A DNA stretch of 64,000 nt, from assembly GCF_002775205.1 (NCBI RefSeq), contig NC_036450.1, positions 12,109,479-12,173,478 of the forward strand. Reading direction: 5' to 3'. The position numbers and the translations under genes were made by a program. Positions 31,561 through 44,667 of the stretch are shown here, piece after piece. The DNA is from Xiphophorus maculatus. Taxonomy: Eukaryota; Chordata; Actinopteri; Cyprinodontiformes; Poeciliidae. Within the stretch, counting starts at the first letter, position 1, and each line of letters starts with the position of its first letter. The notes below the pieces were generated by a model that saw only the letters and a program-made list of their open reading frames with translations, did not search any database and had not been told where the DNA came from.

Positions 31561-32689
31561 GCCTCGGTGCAGGCGTCGTGTGATTTCTAATTTTGCATGA
31601 TGTAAATAAACAGCGAAATTGTTGTCCGCGCTCAGTTTATGTCGCCTACTCTTGCATAGGTGGATTTGCAGGGAAACCTCATCAAATATGCGTGCAGGCA
31701 AAGAATATTTAGGTCAGCATCATTATGGGTGTGGATGAATGCGATTGCTGTTAAACTACTATTCCCCTCGCAGCTGCTTGTGTTTCTCTGTAGTAGCACA
31801 ACAATGGACACAAACTTGATTTTAAAAATAGAAGAAGAGTATATAGATGCCATTAAAGGAAGTAAATATTAAAACACCTAAGGTTTTCAACTACTCTGTA
31901 TAATATGTAGAATCCATTCAGGGGTTCTGCAACTACTGGCATGCTTGGATGATCTTCCCTGCTGCAGACACCAGTTTAGGCTGCTTTGTCTACTTTTCCC
32001 ATGACTGTTGCACGGGAGAGTGCTGCTCCCCATTAAGCTCTCCATCAGTCCTGACCACTGGCCCCTCAAAGGTCCACAAACAAGCCGAATGTGTTGTTAA
32101 CCTTGGAGCAAGTCCTACTTCTCAGCCTGTGACAGATCCCTGCAGCCTGAGCTGCCTCGCTGCTCCATGCTTTTTGTAAAAACTCTCTCAGCGCCTTCGA
32201 CTGGCACAGGCTCTGTGCCTCGCAGTGTCTGAATGCCAACATGGTGTCTCCTGCTTAACGACGCATTGAGATTTAAATTCCTCCTCCATTCATCCCGTTC
32301 TCTCCCTCTCTCTCTCTCTTTTTTTGCTCTGTTGAAAAGCTGAGTTTAAAGCCCCCATATGCATTTGCTGAGCTATGAGCATTTCCTTAGAGTGTCACAG
32401 TGGAATGGTGGGATAAGTGGCAGTGAGATGCAGGAAGGGAAGAGTTCCTAAGGTTCTCACGCAAATCAGTATGTTTCCTCTTGGAGCAATCAGGAGTCAG
32501 TCGTATTTAGGGAAAAGCAGGAAACCCATACTCATCCATTTGGATCTTAATGTTAAATATTTCTTGCAAAAATGCAATTTTTGTCATTCACTATTACAAT
32601 CCACTTTAAAATCAAGTAGAATCCACCTGTTTAATGCAATCACAATATAAATACAAGTGTTCTGTGAAGACCTCAGAGGTTTGTTAGAG

Positions 32690-34126
32690 CAGTGGTCCCC
32701 AACCCCCGGGCCGCGGACCGGTTCCGGTCCGTGGACATTTGGTACCGGGCATGAAATAATTAAATATTTCCGCTTTATGTATTATTTGAGTCTGGAGGTT
32801 CTTTTATTTTGAAAATCCTTTAACCGGATTCTCTCGGTTACGTCTTGCGCGCAAACATTGAGCCCACAAGCAGCAAAATGAGTAAGAAACAGATCAGATG
32901 TCTTGACAGGAGAATAGATTTATCCCGGTAGGTGATTCCCACATTCCAAGCCCGCTCTTCATGATATGGCGACCGGCTCGTTAATGAGGCAATGAAGCTT
33001 CAAACTGCTTCGCCGCGTAGAGACCAAGCGCCCTGTGCATAAGCAACACTTCGGATGTCATTGTCTCCCAGGTGGGTCTGTCTCGTTGCGGAGAAACAAG
33101 CTCAGGGCTCCCATTAGTCGTTATCCTGAGTAAAAATTTTCACAAAAGTAAAATGTTCGTTTTTGTGGCGCATCTGTATCTTATTTTGAAGGGATATGTA
33201 AAAGTTACCATAGCGACCAGAGTCAGAGAGCGTTAGGGCAGTGGTCGAGACGAGATGAGAGGAGTAGAGCTTGTGAGTCTTAAGTCTGGTTCACACGGCA
33301 CGATTTAAGGCTTGTCGGCCGATTTTCCAAACTTCTGTGACCACACACGACACCAGCTGATAAAAGTACAACAGGTTTGATTGGTACACACAGCAGGAGC
33401 AACACACCACACAAGAACCGATTCCACTCACGAACATCCCGATTCCAGAAGAAAATCCAGTAAAACCCCCAACATACCGTACGTGAATTTAGAATAATCA
33501 AACACGGATGACGATGTAGAAGCAATAGTGATAGTTTGTGGTCTCATTTTAAGCGATAAAAGACGTAACAAAAAGAAAAGGCATTTGATAAAAGATGGCG
33601 GGAGCAGCCGCTCTATTTGCTGCACTATGATTTGGAGGTGAGTTATGTTTTTTCATAGTTAACATTTTTAACTGAATAAAATAACCGCATATAATAAACA
33701 TGTATAAAAATTACCTTTACATATAGTAATAAGCATTTCCACATGTCACCTCTGATGTCCACCGGACTCTCAGTTGCACCAGGTCAACTGTTTGGGATTC
33801 CTCTCAGTTCTTACGTCACCACGCTTTCTGATTGGCTACCTGTGACATTCAACAATCTGCGATAATCAGACCAAGACAATGTTGAATAGGCCCAGTTTTA
33901 GATCGGGCATATTCAACACACCACCACGTAACACACCACACACTGCAGGACGTTGAAAGATTGTCGTAAAAGGAAAATCGGGGCAAAAGAAAAAAATAAG
34001 GCTTTAGCGGGAACACCAACATGCAGAAGCATAAACTGACGGTTTCTTCCCCCTTCCTCCTCCGGGTCGCAGCAAAATTGCCAAGCCTTGACCTGTCCGT
34101 GGTAATAAAAAGGTTGGGGACCACTG
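32690..34126. mobile_element. Non-autonomous hAT transposon with 8-bp target-site duplication
   Basis: The terminal inverted repeats start CAGTGGTCCCCAACC at both ends. The flanks are identical 8-bp duplications, TGTTAGAG at 32682-32689 and 34127-34134, the hallmark of hAT insertion. The 1437-bp interior has no intact transposase. From about 33285 a second, nested element may lie inside (GTTCACACGGCACGATTT at its left). Confidence 0.88.
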
Positions 34127-34289
34127 TGTTAGAGGACATTAGTAAAGAAATGGCATCATGAAGACCAAGGCTGTGTTTAAATTTAATGCAGCGTTAGCTT
34201 ATGAATCAATACTAGTGGCCAGATGCCCTAACCCAAATCTTTATTATGTTTTCCACAATGGAAAAGAGTTTCAAGAAGTAATCCATGGT

Positions 34290-34665
34290 TAAAAGAAAGC
34301 CACGAGAAATCTTGCTTAAACCAGAACATTTTGACTCGAGTGCAAAATTTTATGTTGCTACTATGTAACTATGCAACACAAATCTGTAATCAACTTCCAA
34401 AAACTGCAAAACAGATGAAATTCTGAGTTTCTTTAAACCGAGGCTAACTAACCTATTTAGAGTTTCATTTAATTAGTAGTAAGTGGAACCTAGATCAACA
34501 TATTTAATGTATATTTGCTTGATGATGTTAATTATGACATTTGACAAAATGTAATGCTTATTGCTTGTTTCATAATTGATGAGTTTATGATGTTTTTTAT
34601 GATCTAAAGCACTTTGAGCTGCCTTGTGGCTGAACTATACAAACAAACAAACAAACTTTACTTAT
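34290..34665 (+). mobile_element. LINE 3' end (decayed) with (AAAC)n tail
   Basis: The segment reading NQLPKTAK resembles the C-terminal end of LINE ORF2, followed by GCACTTTGAGCTGCCTTGTG and an (AAAC)n tail. It is the same family as the minus-strand fragment at 30358-30422. Confidence 0.6.
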
Positions 34666-34989
34666 GTGCAACATAAAACCCAATGCTACTCCTTCTCCTG
34701 GATTGGCTGCCGTTTGCAAAACAGCCAATCATTGCCATTTGTTTTCCTTGCTGCTGATTGGCTGTACCCCCAAGAGTGAAAATAAGGAAGACTGTTTATG
34801 CTAGCTTCTGTGGTAGCGTCAAGACCATTTCCACTGTATGCATTAATGTATGTTATTTGTGTTTGAACTATCAAAATAGGCAGAAATGTGCTTCTCATGT
34901 ATTTATAGATTTTAGCTATTTGTGCTCCTAAGACCAAATACTGGACATTCACTGTATATCAAGAAATGGTCATTTGTTAGAACATACTA

Positions 34990-35180
34990 AGACTAAATCT
35001 AATGTAAAATGTATGGCCAAACTTGCACAGTGATGTTAACAGATCCTCTCCATCAAACTGATGGAGTTTGAGGTATTTTGATGGTTATATAAATATTACA
35101 ATCTCTCAATACTTATAGCTCCAACTACAGTGAAAGGTGGTTTGGCAAATATTGACTCAAGGGGGCTGAAGCGACAAAAA
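34990..35180 (+). mobile_element. Tc1-like transposon 3' coding fragment
   Basis: CTACAGTGAAAGGTGGTTTG and TATTGACTCAAGGGGGCTGA match the end of the transposase frame and the following 3' sequence. The copy is badly decayed. Confidence 0.6.
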
Positions 35181-36649
35181 AGTGAAAAAGATCAAGAGGT
35201 ATGATTACCTTAGCTGGGAACTGTATTTGTGTTTGATGATTGTAGCTGGCTCAGATCTGGGTGAACTCGTTAGAGTAATTAGTTCCAGTTCTTTGCTTGC
35301 CTGGTTTCTGAGTGAGATCCTCAGCAAGAGGCGGACTCATTCCCACGAAAAAGCATGCACAGTGATCTGCTCATTTAAAAACTTCCCTGCCTTCTCCAGG
35401 ACACGGAATGAAAAGGAGGACTGGTTAGGATTCAAATCAGCACATGCCAGTGAGAAACCAGCTTTGGGAACGGAATCATACAGTCAGACAAATGCATACA
35501 AACTCCTTCCCCCACAGTATTAGAGAGAGCCAGGTACAGCTTAGCATCCTCTGTACAGTGAAAAATTTATGAAAAGGGAACCAGCATGTAGACTCATGCC
35601 AGCCTAATGTAGCTTGAACACAGAGATGCTTTTACTGGAATTTAAATTAAAGACACATAGATCTATTTATATTTAGCATCCCAAGCTTTAAGAAATTCTC
35701 ACATGAGCCAAGTAGAGTAGAAAAAAAATAAATAATTTGTTGAGTTCCTAACACGATATTTTCTCAGTGCAGCCAGCTGTAAAGTGTGAACAATAGAACA
35801 GTTGTTATTATGAAGGAGTGATAAAGCTAAGAAAATATAGAACTTGAAATAAAAACAGAGATACAAAGTTTATATAAAACTGGCCTACGCATGAGAAAAC
35901 AAACCAATTGCCTAAATGCCAACAGTTTAATAGGCCTTTATGGTACTTTTGTAAAATTTATCAAAGTGTTTTAGATACAGTACCATCCACTCTTTGACCC
36001 GAATAAAAAAAGTAAAAGTAAATCTGTATTTTATTGCAGTAGCTTAATGTCTCTGTAAAAAAGTGAAGCATCAGACATCAAATTTTAAAAAATCATTTTT
36101 AAAAAAAAGAAAACATGTCTTTTCAAAATAAAAAATAAAAATCTGATCATGATCAATTTCAACAATTCAATAGAAAAAAACTTCATGTTTTTATAAATAT
36201 CTTTAGTTAGCACATCTTTGGTCTGAGGCTGAGCTGACCACTGGATAATGGTGTTGCGTCTTTTAGATAGATGGGACTCTGCAGTGACCAGTACAGACCC
36301 TTTTTTACTTTAGGATCAGAATAGTTATTAAACAGAAACTTACATTGTTGAAGTAATCCCAGTTTGGTACCTAACTCTACAATTTTGGATTTCAGTTTGA
36401 TTGTTCAACTCTGAGATTCTGTCTGCATTTTTCCTGTTGCGGAAATCCTAGTGCCATATCCTGAAGAATTCTGCAATGACTGTCTTGGATCTTCTGCTTA
36501 GTAACACAAAGTTTTCTCTTTACCTTGGTTTTATTCAGTTTTATGAAGGACTTTACATAGAGATCAATTTCTCTTTGTCATTCCTCAAAATTGAAAACAC
36601 ATGAGAACATACCAGTAAACTATGGGATGGTAAGAAACCTAGTCTCCAA
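35181..36649. other. Intronic stretch, nothing clear
   Basis: AT-rich sequence. The open frame at 35182-35523 (113 codons) has no recognisable family features. Confidence 0.35.
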
Positions 36650-36830
36650 ACTGAACTCCAACAAACTGCAGTGAAACTTTGTTTAGCTCTGTCCTGCTTC
36701 CAGCTTCTCTGTCTGTGACGAAAAAAGCATCTCCCCAGCATGATTGTGCCACCGCCATAATTCACTGTGGGGATAATATGTTTCGAGGTGATGTGTAGAG
36801 GACAGCAGAGGAGGGAATACTAATGCTGAC
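36650..36830 (-). mobile_element. Tc1-like transposon fragment
   Basis: On the minus strand the sequence runs through the CACCATGxTTCACxGTGGGG and GCATC-CCC-AGCATGAT landmarks of the transposase region. Similarity may extend left towards 36420. Confidence 0.55.
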
Positions 36831-37399
36831 TTTGGAGTGCCCTTTTTTGTCCTTAACTTAGAAAAAAAGAGCAATATCATTTTGCAAAAAATAGCCTGAG
36901 GTAGAATTCAAAATTATTAGAGCCTCAATGTCATTGAACCCTCAGTCAATTTACTGTTGGTGCTGTTAACTGTCACAGCATGAGACAAGTGTGCTTGTCT
37001 GAGATAATTTCGATGAAGTCACCAGATTATGAAAGAAAGCATTCAAAAACGCAAAAAGCACTTCCAGATATTTGAAGAAGAATGCTGTGGAACCAACTTC
37101 TTAAATTGTTCCTATTTATATGAATGCCCTCATGAGAGTCATCAGCTTTCAAGCGCCAGCAGTCAGTCTCGGACGTCTGCTGATTTTAATCAAGAGCATT
37201 TATAGACGGTAAAACTTCAACAATCCTCCAGTGTCTTCTGTAGAAAAACATAAGGTTTCAGTGAAAAGAGTAAAAAAAAAGGAAAAATGTTTTCTCAAAA
37301 TGCATAAGAACATGCTGAACAGGTTGTGAAAAATAAGTCAACTGTAGATTTCCCTCAACATTTTCAGAATACTCAGCTGAATTGCACGATAGCAGTAGA

Positions 37400-37680
37400 A
37401 AAAACATTTCTTCAGCCATATACGTCAGGTTGTGCCCCAAGCAGCGGCCCAGTTTTCCCTCTCTTTATCCGGATCTTTTTTTATCCGGGGGCATTTAAAT
37501 CATTCACATTGGTCTTGGAGGGAAAGCAAAGATGGCAGAGGCAGCTGTTTCTGCAGGAGCCTGGTGATCACCGTGCCTCGGGGATCTTTATCCCTTCCTT
37601 CTCTGCTCGCATCGCCCATCGGATGTAATGCAGAAGCTAAATCAGAGAGACTGCTGAAACTGCTAGAATAATTCTGAAAC
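37400..37680. other. GC-richer unique block in phf24 intron 1
   Basis: About 280 bp of non-repetitive sequence is richer in G+C than its surroundings and ends in a donor-like AAACAG|GTACTA at about 37681. It is followed by an 11-base G run (37702-37712). It may be a regulatory element or an alternative exon. No protein is recognised. Confidence 0.3.
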
Positions 37681-38639
37681 AGGTACTACATAAAGTGAAA
37701 CGGGGGGGGGGGAGACAATCTGTGCAAAACTGTTGTGATAGGTAAGCAAGTTTTGGCAGATGGAGAAACAAATTGGCTGTAAATAAGAGGCTGTAAAAGC
37801 AATGCTACTAAAACTGTAATTTTAGGTGGAGTCATAGCAAGCTAGAAATCTTTCAAATAAAAGTTTATTTCTTATTCCTAATTTAGTCTTCTTGTGTTTC
37901 AAGCATTGGACACATACAGTATACATGAGAAAAAAACTCTGCATACTGATCCAGAAATCCTCGATATAATGGTTTTATTAAATTAAATCTTTAGTGAATA
38001 TCATCACTGGGAACATTATTATTGTTACTGATCACATTATTTAAAACAACAGAAGCAATTCAATTAGAGCGTTAGAAAGAACCAGAGGTTCTGCTGCAAG
38101 TTATGGATGAGCTTTTCTTTTTTCACTTCTTTGATCGACTACGGCACATCTGAACCTGTCAGCCATCACCAATTTCTCACACTGCTCTGGTTTGATATTG
38201 CTCTTTTCTTATAGTCTGTTTCATATTTTCAACTCCACTGAGGGTTTTAAACCCATCTCTTTCTTCACCAGAAATCTTCCAGAGGAGCGGGTCAAATCAG
38301 GACTCGATGCTTGTCATTTCATTACTTCAGTAAAATGGCTTTGAGGCTGGACACTGATCAGTTCTGCAGTGTGACACAGAATGCTGGCCACCATTAAAAA
38401 TTGGTTAATTAGGAAACAGTTTCCACAAGGGAACAGAATGTTACTAAGATTTTTTGAGTTTTGTTTATATTCTTCATTCTGCTGTGTAAATAATAACACA
38501 TGGCTTTGCACATGGTCTGGTTTCAGTCTAATCCCACTTCGAAACTAAGCTAGAGAAAAGGGCTTGATAGTTTTGTCTTAGCTGATAACATATAAATGAA
38601 AATGTTATCTTTTCTAATAATTTAGGATGTGGTAAAAGT

Positions 38640-39415
38640 ATTCTCACATATTTCCAGATTTTGACAATCACAAACTGATCTATTTGAAAATTGTTTACAC
38701 CAATACCCCTTAATAAAATCCAGTGCAACCAGCTAGCCTAAAAAGTTGCATCATTTTTACATGGAAGATTAACCAAGAAACACCAAGAAGACCAAAGAAC
38801 ACAGTCACTAACAAGAAAGGATGAATCGTAAAATTTGACAACAGGCCTATGGCAACTGTAAGAACTTCAGAAATCCATGGCTGAGGTGGAAAAGTATTTT
38901 GACAAAACAGATACTAGTTGAACACTTCTCAAATCTAACAGAATGACAGAAAAAGGTAAGAAAAAAGGCAAAGGTGTTTTTGGCGTTTCCTATAAGGACT
39001 AGTAATCATGTAGAAGAAAAGTCTCTGGTAAGAGGGGACTAAAGTGGAATTTTTTGGTCAATAAGCAAACTGCTGTTTGTGGATGGAAACTAATAATGCA
39101 CTTAGCCATGAAGACATAATTTACACCTTGAAAGGTGCTGGAAGCATCTGCTCTAAGGATAATCATGAGACTGGAAATCTGAAACGGGGAAGTTGAAAGA
39201 GACAGGATGGATGAAGCTAGGAAAATCAGAGGTTCACCTTGCAGGAAGACAAATATGCAACTAGAACTACAGTGGTGGGGTCTAAATGCAAACACAACAC
39301 ACACAAAACATAAATAAACATAAAACACGTATCTCTCTTCTCCATATCGATAAAATATTTTGTGTTACTACATCACATAAAATCCTAAAAAGATGCCAAC
39401 TTTGTAAGTCAATAC
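38640..39415 (+). mobile_element. Tc1-like transposon, decayed copy
   Basis: TACCCCTTAATAAAATCCAG, AGAAGACCAAAGAACACAG and GTGGAATTTTTTGGTCAATA follow the order of the Tc1-like 5' end and transposase frame. It ends with the 3' block CATCACATAAAATCCTAAAA. Confidence 0.6.
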
Positions 39416-40372
39416 TGTTTTGAGAGCAGAAAATGTATTACACACTGACAGAGATGGAGCCTGAAAACACGACTCATGTGTTTCATGATATTGTTACATT
39501 AAGAGTGATGCTGGAAGTCTTTTACCACTTACTCATTCTGCACTTCTATACCTCTATATTTCCAGAAGCTTCGAAAGACAGAAGCCTAGAAATTTTGCTC
39601 GATCCATTTTTTTTATTTCCAGAGGCAAAAAAGCGTGGAATGATACTGAGATATTACATCTTCATAAGCACAAAATGCTTTGAGAGAGGGGGTTTTCAGA
39701 GTTATAAGAAATGTATGCAGGCAGCGCAGCATTGATGAGCATGTTCATGTAACCTCTTGTTCTTATTGTCTGACTTGAAATGTCACGCACATGAGCGATA
39801 TTCCCTGGAGACGTGGATGTCCTGAGAAATGTTCTCCCAAACAGAAATTACAGGAACATGTCTGTTACTCAAGCTCAAGTTGTCTGAGAGCTTGTCCGTA
39901 ACTGAGAATGCTCAGCCTCCTAATCAGTCTGGAGCAGACGTTCAGACTCCCCTAAGACACTGTAAACCAAGTTATACCCTTTACCCTATGAGCAAAATCT
40001 AAATATTTCTGCCAGAGAAACTGTGCTTCAGCCTTATCTCTGTGAAACCATTTTTTTTGTCTGAACTTGATGTAATTTATGTAAAAAGGATGGTATCATC
40101 TTTACAAAATGAAGAACCAATATATCTTGAAAAGATGAAAAGGAGTACTTTTTTATTATTAAAGTTTAACTCATATTTCCATCCAAATTTAATATACACA
40201 AAGACTGAATAAGTCAAAGACACCCTTTACATTTTCATTTAACAAAAAAAAAACAGTGAATTATTTAGAGTACATCCACACAGATCAACTAAACTAGAAC
40301 TTCACTAGGTGAAATGCATGAAATTGATTATTTCTATGTTATGGCGCCTATTTTATGTGTGTGTGTGTCTGG

Positions 40373-40692
40373 CTTGCCAGATTAATGCTCTCCTTATGTT
40401 TCCATTTTTCAAATATTGATTGAACGATGCTGCTTGAGATGTTAAAAACATGGGCGGTTGTTACAAACCTAATAACTGCGAAATAATTTCCTTGCTGGGA
40501 TGAATAAAGTAATTCTATTCTATTCTATTCTATTCTAATCCTTCCTTGAACATCTCGTAACTTTAACCCTGGCTTCCCTGGTTTGTTGTTTGTTGGTTTA
40601 CAATGATGTCTGTTCAGTAGTTTTCTCTCAAACACCTTTAAGGCTGTCTTCATAGAACATCTCTATAAATACTGAGATTCTAATTACAGGGA
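40373..40692 (-). mobile_element. Tc1-like transposon 5' fragment, interrupted by a LINE tail
   Basis: ATTGATTGAACGATGCTGCTTGAGATG, then after a 67-bp interruption TTTAACCCTGGCTTCCC and CATAGAACATCTCTATAAATACTGAG, read as the reverse complement of the element's 5' region and first codons. Confidence 0.65.
40473..40539 (+). mobile_element. Very short LINE 3' tail with (ATTCT)n, nested in Tc1
   Basis: AATAATTTCCTTGCTGGGAT then GAATAAAGTAATTCTATTCTATTC is the typical extreme 3' end of a fish CR1/L2-like LINE. It separates two adjoining parts of a Tc1-like copy, so it inserted later. Confidence 0.6.
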
Positions 40693-41399
40693 GAGAAAAG
40701 AGGTATATTTTTTCAGAACTAAATGAATTAAATCAATGCTTTCCTCTAAACAAGTCATGTTGACTTTACATTGATGCCCAACTCAAATTTTTATCTCAAG
40801 TATATTTTTAGAGTATTTTTACAGAAAAATAAGCCAGATCTATATTTATTTGTTCTTCAAAAGCTTTTCAGTTTAGTAACCCAACGTCAAGCTGTCAGTG
40901 ATGAGAAAAAAACAAAAAAACATCACATGTCTCTCTGGAGAGTGTGACGTTTCATGCAGGTACTGAGCAGCACAAACGTTGACAGTAAGGCGCAAACGAA
41001 AAAAAAAACAACTATTTTGATCAGTTTGACAGGCTGGTGGTCAGAAGCTTTGGTATCTGAAGTTGCAAATGGCAGGTTGTGCAGCGCCATCTGATGCATT
41101 TAGGTATCACAGTCAGGTACTGACCCACTTATGTCAGCTACAGCTTGTACACTGCGTTGAAAGGAAACCCGAAAACAAAGGGACAATATTTAAAATTCAT
41201 AAGTCAAACTAAAAAATGACAAGGTCCTGTGGAGAGTTTATTTTCTTTTCCCATGGCATCTTATAACTGCTCAGTAAAGGCAATACAGAAGCAGATTTTT
41301 AACGGATCCTGTCTTCTTTCATCTGTCTGCTTTTAATTTTAAAATGCCAATATTTTTGTTGTTAAAAATAATAATATGAACATTAAAATTACATTTTTG

Positions 41400-42860
41400 A
41401 CAATATTTAGGGACAGCCTAATGTTCCTTACCCTTCTTGCACTTAGAACTGGTTAGTTTAAAACCACAGTACTGTGTCACGTTGGGGTTTTATGTCACAG
41501 ACAATGAAGGGAATACTTTTAAAATCGGAGGGGAATAACACGATTTGTAACATTTTGCCATAAAAAATATGAATATTGTGGGATGTATATTTACAACCCC
41601 TTTACTCTGAAAATACTAAATGAAAATCAGTCCATCCAGTAAATTGAGTTCAAAATAAAGGTGTCAGAGGTTTGTTGGGGAATATTAGAATAGAATCGAA
41701 AATATGAATATTTATTCATGTTCTGTCTATTGAGAGCATGTGCAATCACACAAAGGTAAAACAAATGATGGAAATACAAATACGTTACTGTACAGTACAG
41801 TAAGGGCAGGTTTACAACATAAGAAAAAAAACAAAAATGCAGCTGAGTAGGTTAATTCAGAGAAGAAAATGTATACAAAATGTCCTTCTTAGACAATATC
41901 CTGAATTCTAAACTTCTCATGGAGCAGTGTTCAATCCATCATCTAAAATAACTGGATCGGCTATGTAATAAGTGTTGCCCTACAATGGCATGCCCATCTG
42001 AACCAGTAAACTTTAGGAATTTCACAATTTTATATGATTATAATTCAGAAATCAAAATGGTAATTAATTTCACATATGTTGTATATGGAGTGGTATTTGT
42101 CCAAGTATTATTTTCCTTGGTTCAAAGGGTACCAGGTGTCGTGGATTTAACCTCTTTTGTTAAATCCGCAGATGATGTGCCACACTTAATGTATTCTGTT
42201 CTATCTTTTACTCAAAATAGAATAATGAAATAACTTTATGGTAACAGAGTGTTGATTTTTGTTAGTTGAGTCAGAATTGTCCATTTGAGTTTGTGGGCTG
42301 AGACAGGAGATGATCCATTTGGCCCTCATGCAAAACACCATGTATCTTAGAAAAATAACACCTCACAGGTTTCCCTAAACACACCATTCTTAGAATGAAT
42401 GGTGGTGGTGGAAGCATCATACTTTTTTGTCAGTAGGTTCTTGGTTTCTAGTAACCAACAGGAAACTGAATAAAGGGCGAACAGAAAATCTGTTGAGTGT
42501 TGCTAAAGAGCTGACACAATGGAATTCAAAACACAAACAGAGCTACAATGGAACTGCTCATTCATCACAGCATATTCAGGTATTAGAACAGCCTAGCTAA
42601 AGGCAAGTCACAAAATTGATTGGAATCTTTGACAGACTTTGATGTTCAAAGATATTCTCCATCCATTTTATTTGAAGTCAAATGGTTTTTTTGTTTGTTT
42701 TTTTTTTTGCAAAAATAGTCAAAAGTTATAATTATCTGCTATTCTGTGTTAGTCAATTGCATAGAATTTAAATAGCATGTTGGTTTTTGTGATTGTATTG
42801 TGATAAATGTGTAAAAGTTCATGATGTGTGTATATTTTTTCAAGGCACTGTATGGACCCG
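41400..42860 (+). mobile_element. Near full-length but decayed Tc1-like transposon
   Basis: In order on the plus strand the copy has a 5' end near 41400, GGAGCAGTGTTCAATCCATC, GGTGGTGGTGGAAGCATCAT, AGCTACAATGGAACTGCTC and the terminus TTTTTTCAAGGCACTGTA at about 42855. Its length of about 1.45 kb fits an element of roughly 1.3-1.6 kb. Many frameshifts and stops, and an insertion near 41690-41840, make it inactive. Confidence 0.7.
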
Positions 42861-43009
42861 ATCAAACAGATTCTGTTTTCTATTGGCTCTGATGTTGGGT
42901 GCCTTAGGGGGTGTAATAGAACTGGATTTCTTATTATTGTTCCTTATTCCTCCCTCATTGCATGTGAGCCCTATTGACTTTGCTGGCTATTAAGGAACAA
43001 TTTGTTTTC

Positions 43010-43400
43010 TGTTTATTATCTCATTTAAAATGGAGCAGCCCATTAGCTGCACTGAACAATAACAGAGGATCCAGCTGAGGATCCAGCTGTGGTAGCAGCG
43101 TTAGAGTGATATATCAGCCTTGGCTTGCTCGTTTTAGGCCTCACCCTCTAGCATCTCTCAGCTTTTAAGCTTGTTGTTTTGGTGCTGGGCGGTAACAGCA
43201 GCAATTCAAAGCCTTCCTTTTTTATCCCTGGTGTCTAATGACTGTCTCTGTTCGATGCCTATGTGAGCACTTCACTGAACTAAAGTGCGAGGGCCAGGTC
43301 AGTGAATAATTAAGTTCCTGTAATAGTCACCTGTGCCATTATGTGCTGCGAATGCCGCAACATCTCTTTTTCAAGTTCAGATATGAACCTTTGCACTGAA
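43010..43400. other. Unique, complex block in phf24 intron 1
   Basis: About 390 bp of non-repetitive, moderately GC-rich sequence between Tc1 copies. It is a candidate conserved non-coding element, but conservation cannot be judged from one sequence. Confidence 0.3.
43065..43088. repeat. 12-bp tandem duplication
   Basis: GAGGATCCAGCT occurs twice in direct succession within a unique intronic block. Confidence 0.95.
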
Positions 43401-43744
43401 ATCTTTAAGTATTCATGTGTTAATTTGTGTCTTTACCTATTGGTCGTCCTATTGGGGATTATTTGTGATAGAGAACTGTGTGGAAACGTGATGGTAGACA
43501 TTGCTTAAAAAGGAAAATAAAATTGTAAAGAGGCTTGAAATAATCGTTTATACTGAAACCTGTTCATGAGTCATCATTGTTTACTCTCATCACACATAAG
43601 ACCCACTCATAGCTGAGGGCTTTTGGTTCAAACCACTTGGGAACGGTCCCAAGCAACTTTCCCAGGAATAAATTTTAAGTGTTAAAATATTATATTTTTA
43701 CAATCTCTTATATGCAATGTTACACCTTTGAGTTTATTTATACA

Positions 43745-44300
43745 CATTCTTACAAAAGTACTGATATTCCTTGAACTTTTTCATTACATCACAGTAGAAC
43801 CACAAAACAGAGCATTTCATGTCTTTTTGTTCTTGTGGTGTATGTCTCTATCAGCTTTGCTCATCTAATCACTTATTTCTTTATTAGAAAATAACTCAAC
43901 ACTTGCCACAAATTCTCATTCTTGGCACTGGCTGGTCTATTAGAACATCGATATGAACCATTCAGCACAGGTTGAATGCTTAGGGTCATTCTCCTGCTGG
44001 AACAGGAGGAAATCATGAATTTGTGTTAGTTTTCTGCTATAAGTAGGGTTTCACATATATACATAAAAGTCAAATTTTGAACTCATCTGACCAGAGAGCC
44101 TTCTTCTACTGTGACATTGGTTCTTGGCTTCATCTTGGAGTCATGCTCTCAGAGAAATATAAGTTGATAGGCCTCAGCTGAAATTAATGACATGTGAAAT
44201 TCAAAATATGGAACATGCCATTGTAGTAAAGCAGAATGGTGTTGATTTTAACTGTGAATGGGGAGCATCTTTGGCTCTAACATCACCATAGCAACTATTT
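43745..44300 (-). mobile_element. Tc1-like transposon, decayed copy
   Basis: The left terminal block (ACAAAAGTACTGATATTCCTTG) and CTTAGGGTCATTCTCCTGCTGG, AACTCATCTGACCAGAGAGC are the reverse complement of Tc1-like element sequence. Confidence 0.65.
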
Positions 44301-44629
44301 GACACTATCGACACACTATTAAAAAGCTTTTTCTGTTTAGGTATCACACGCATTGGGACTTTCTCAATGGTTCCCTTTATTCTGATCAGACTAAGATTTA
44401 GTTTTTTAACAAGAAACTCTGATGCATGGACTCGTGGTATATTTAAAACAACCAGACTTTAAGATTAAAAACTATAAGATCCATTCACAGAAAATGAACT
44501 ATTAATGTTTCTTCAACAGGATAACATCCCCAAAATATGAGGCTAAATCCACAGATTTGACCAATTTCAGCAATAAAAAACGGTATATTAGAGTTTATTT
44601 TTATATCGTCTTTTGCACTTACTTGCAAG

Positions 44630-44660
44630 AACCAGAGTTAAACATTATTTAACTCTGGTT
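44630..44660. repeat. Perfect inverted repeat, 13-bp arms
   Basis: AACCAGAGTTAAA and TTTAACTCTGGTT flank a 5-nt loop. A second hairpin starts 7 bp further on. Confidence 0.97.
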
Positions 44661-44667
44661 TACATAG

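Noticed and set aside
31243-31590. 115-codon frame in the CpG block
   Set aside because: GC-rich DNA has few stop codons. The frame crosses the splice donor and has no protein signature.
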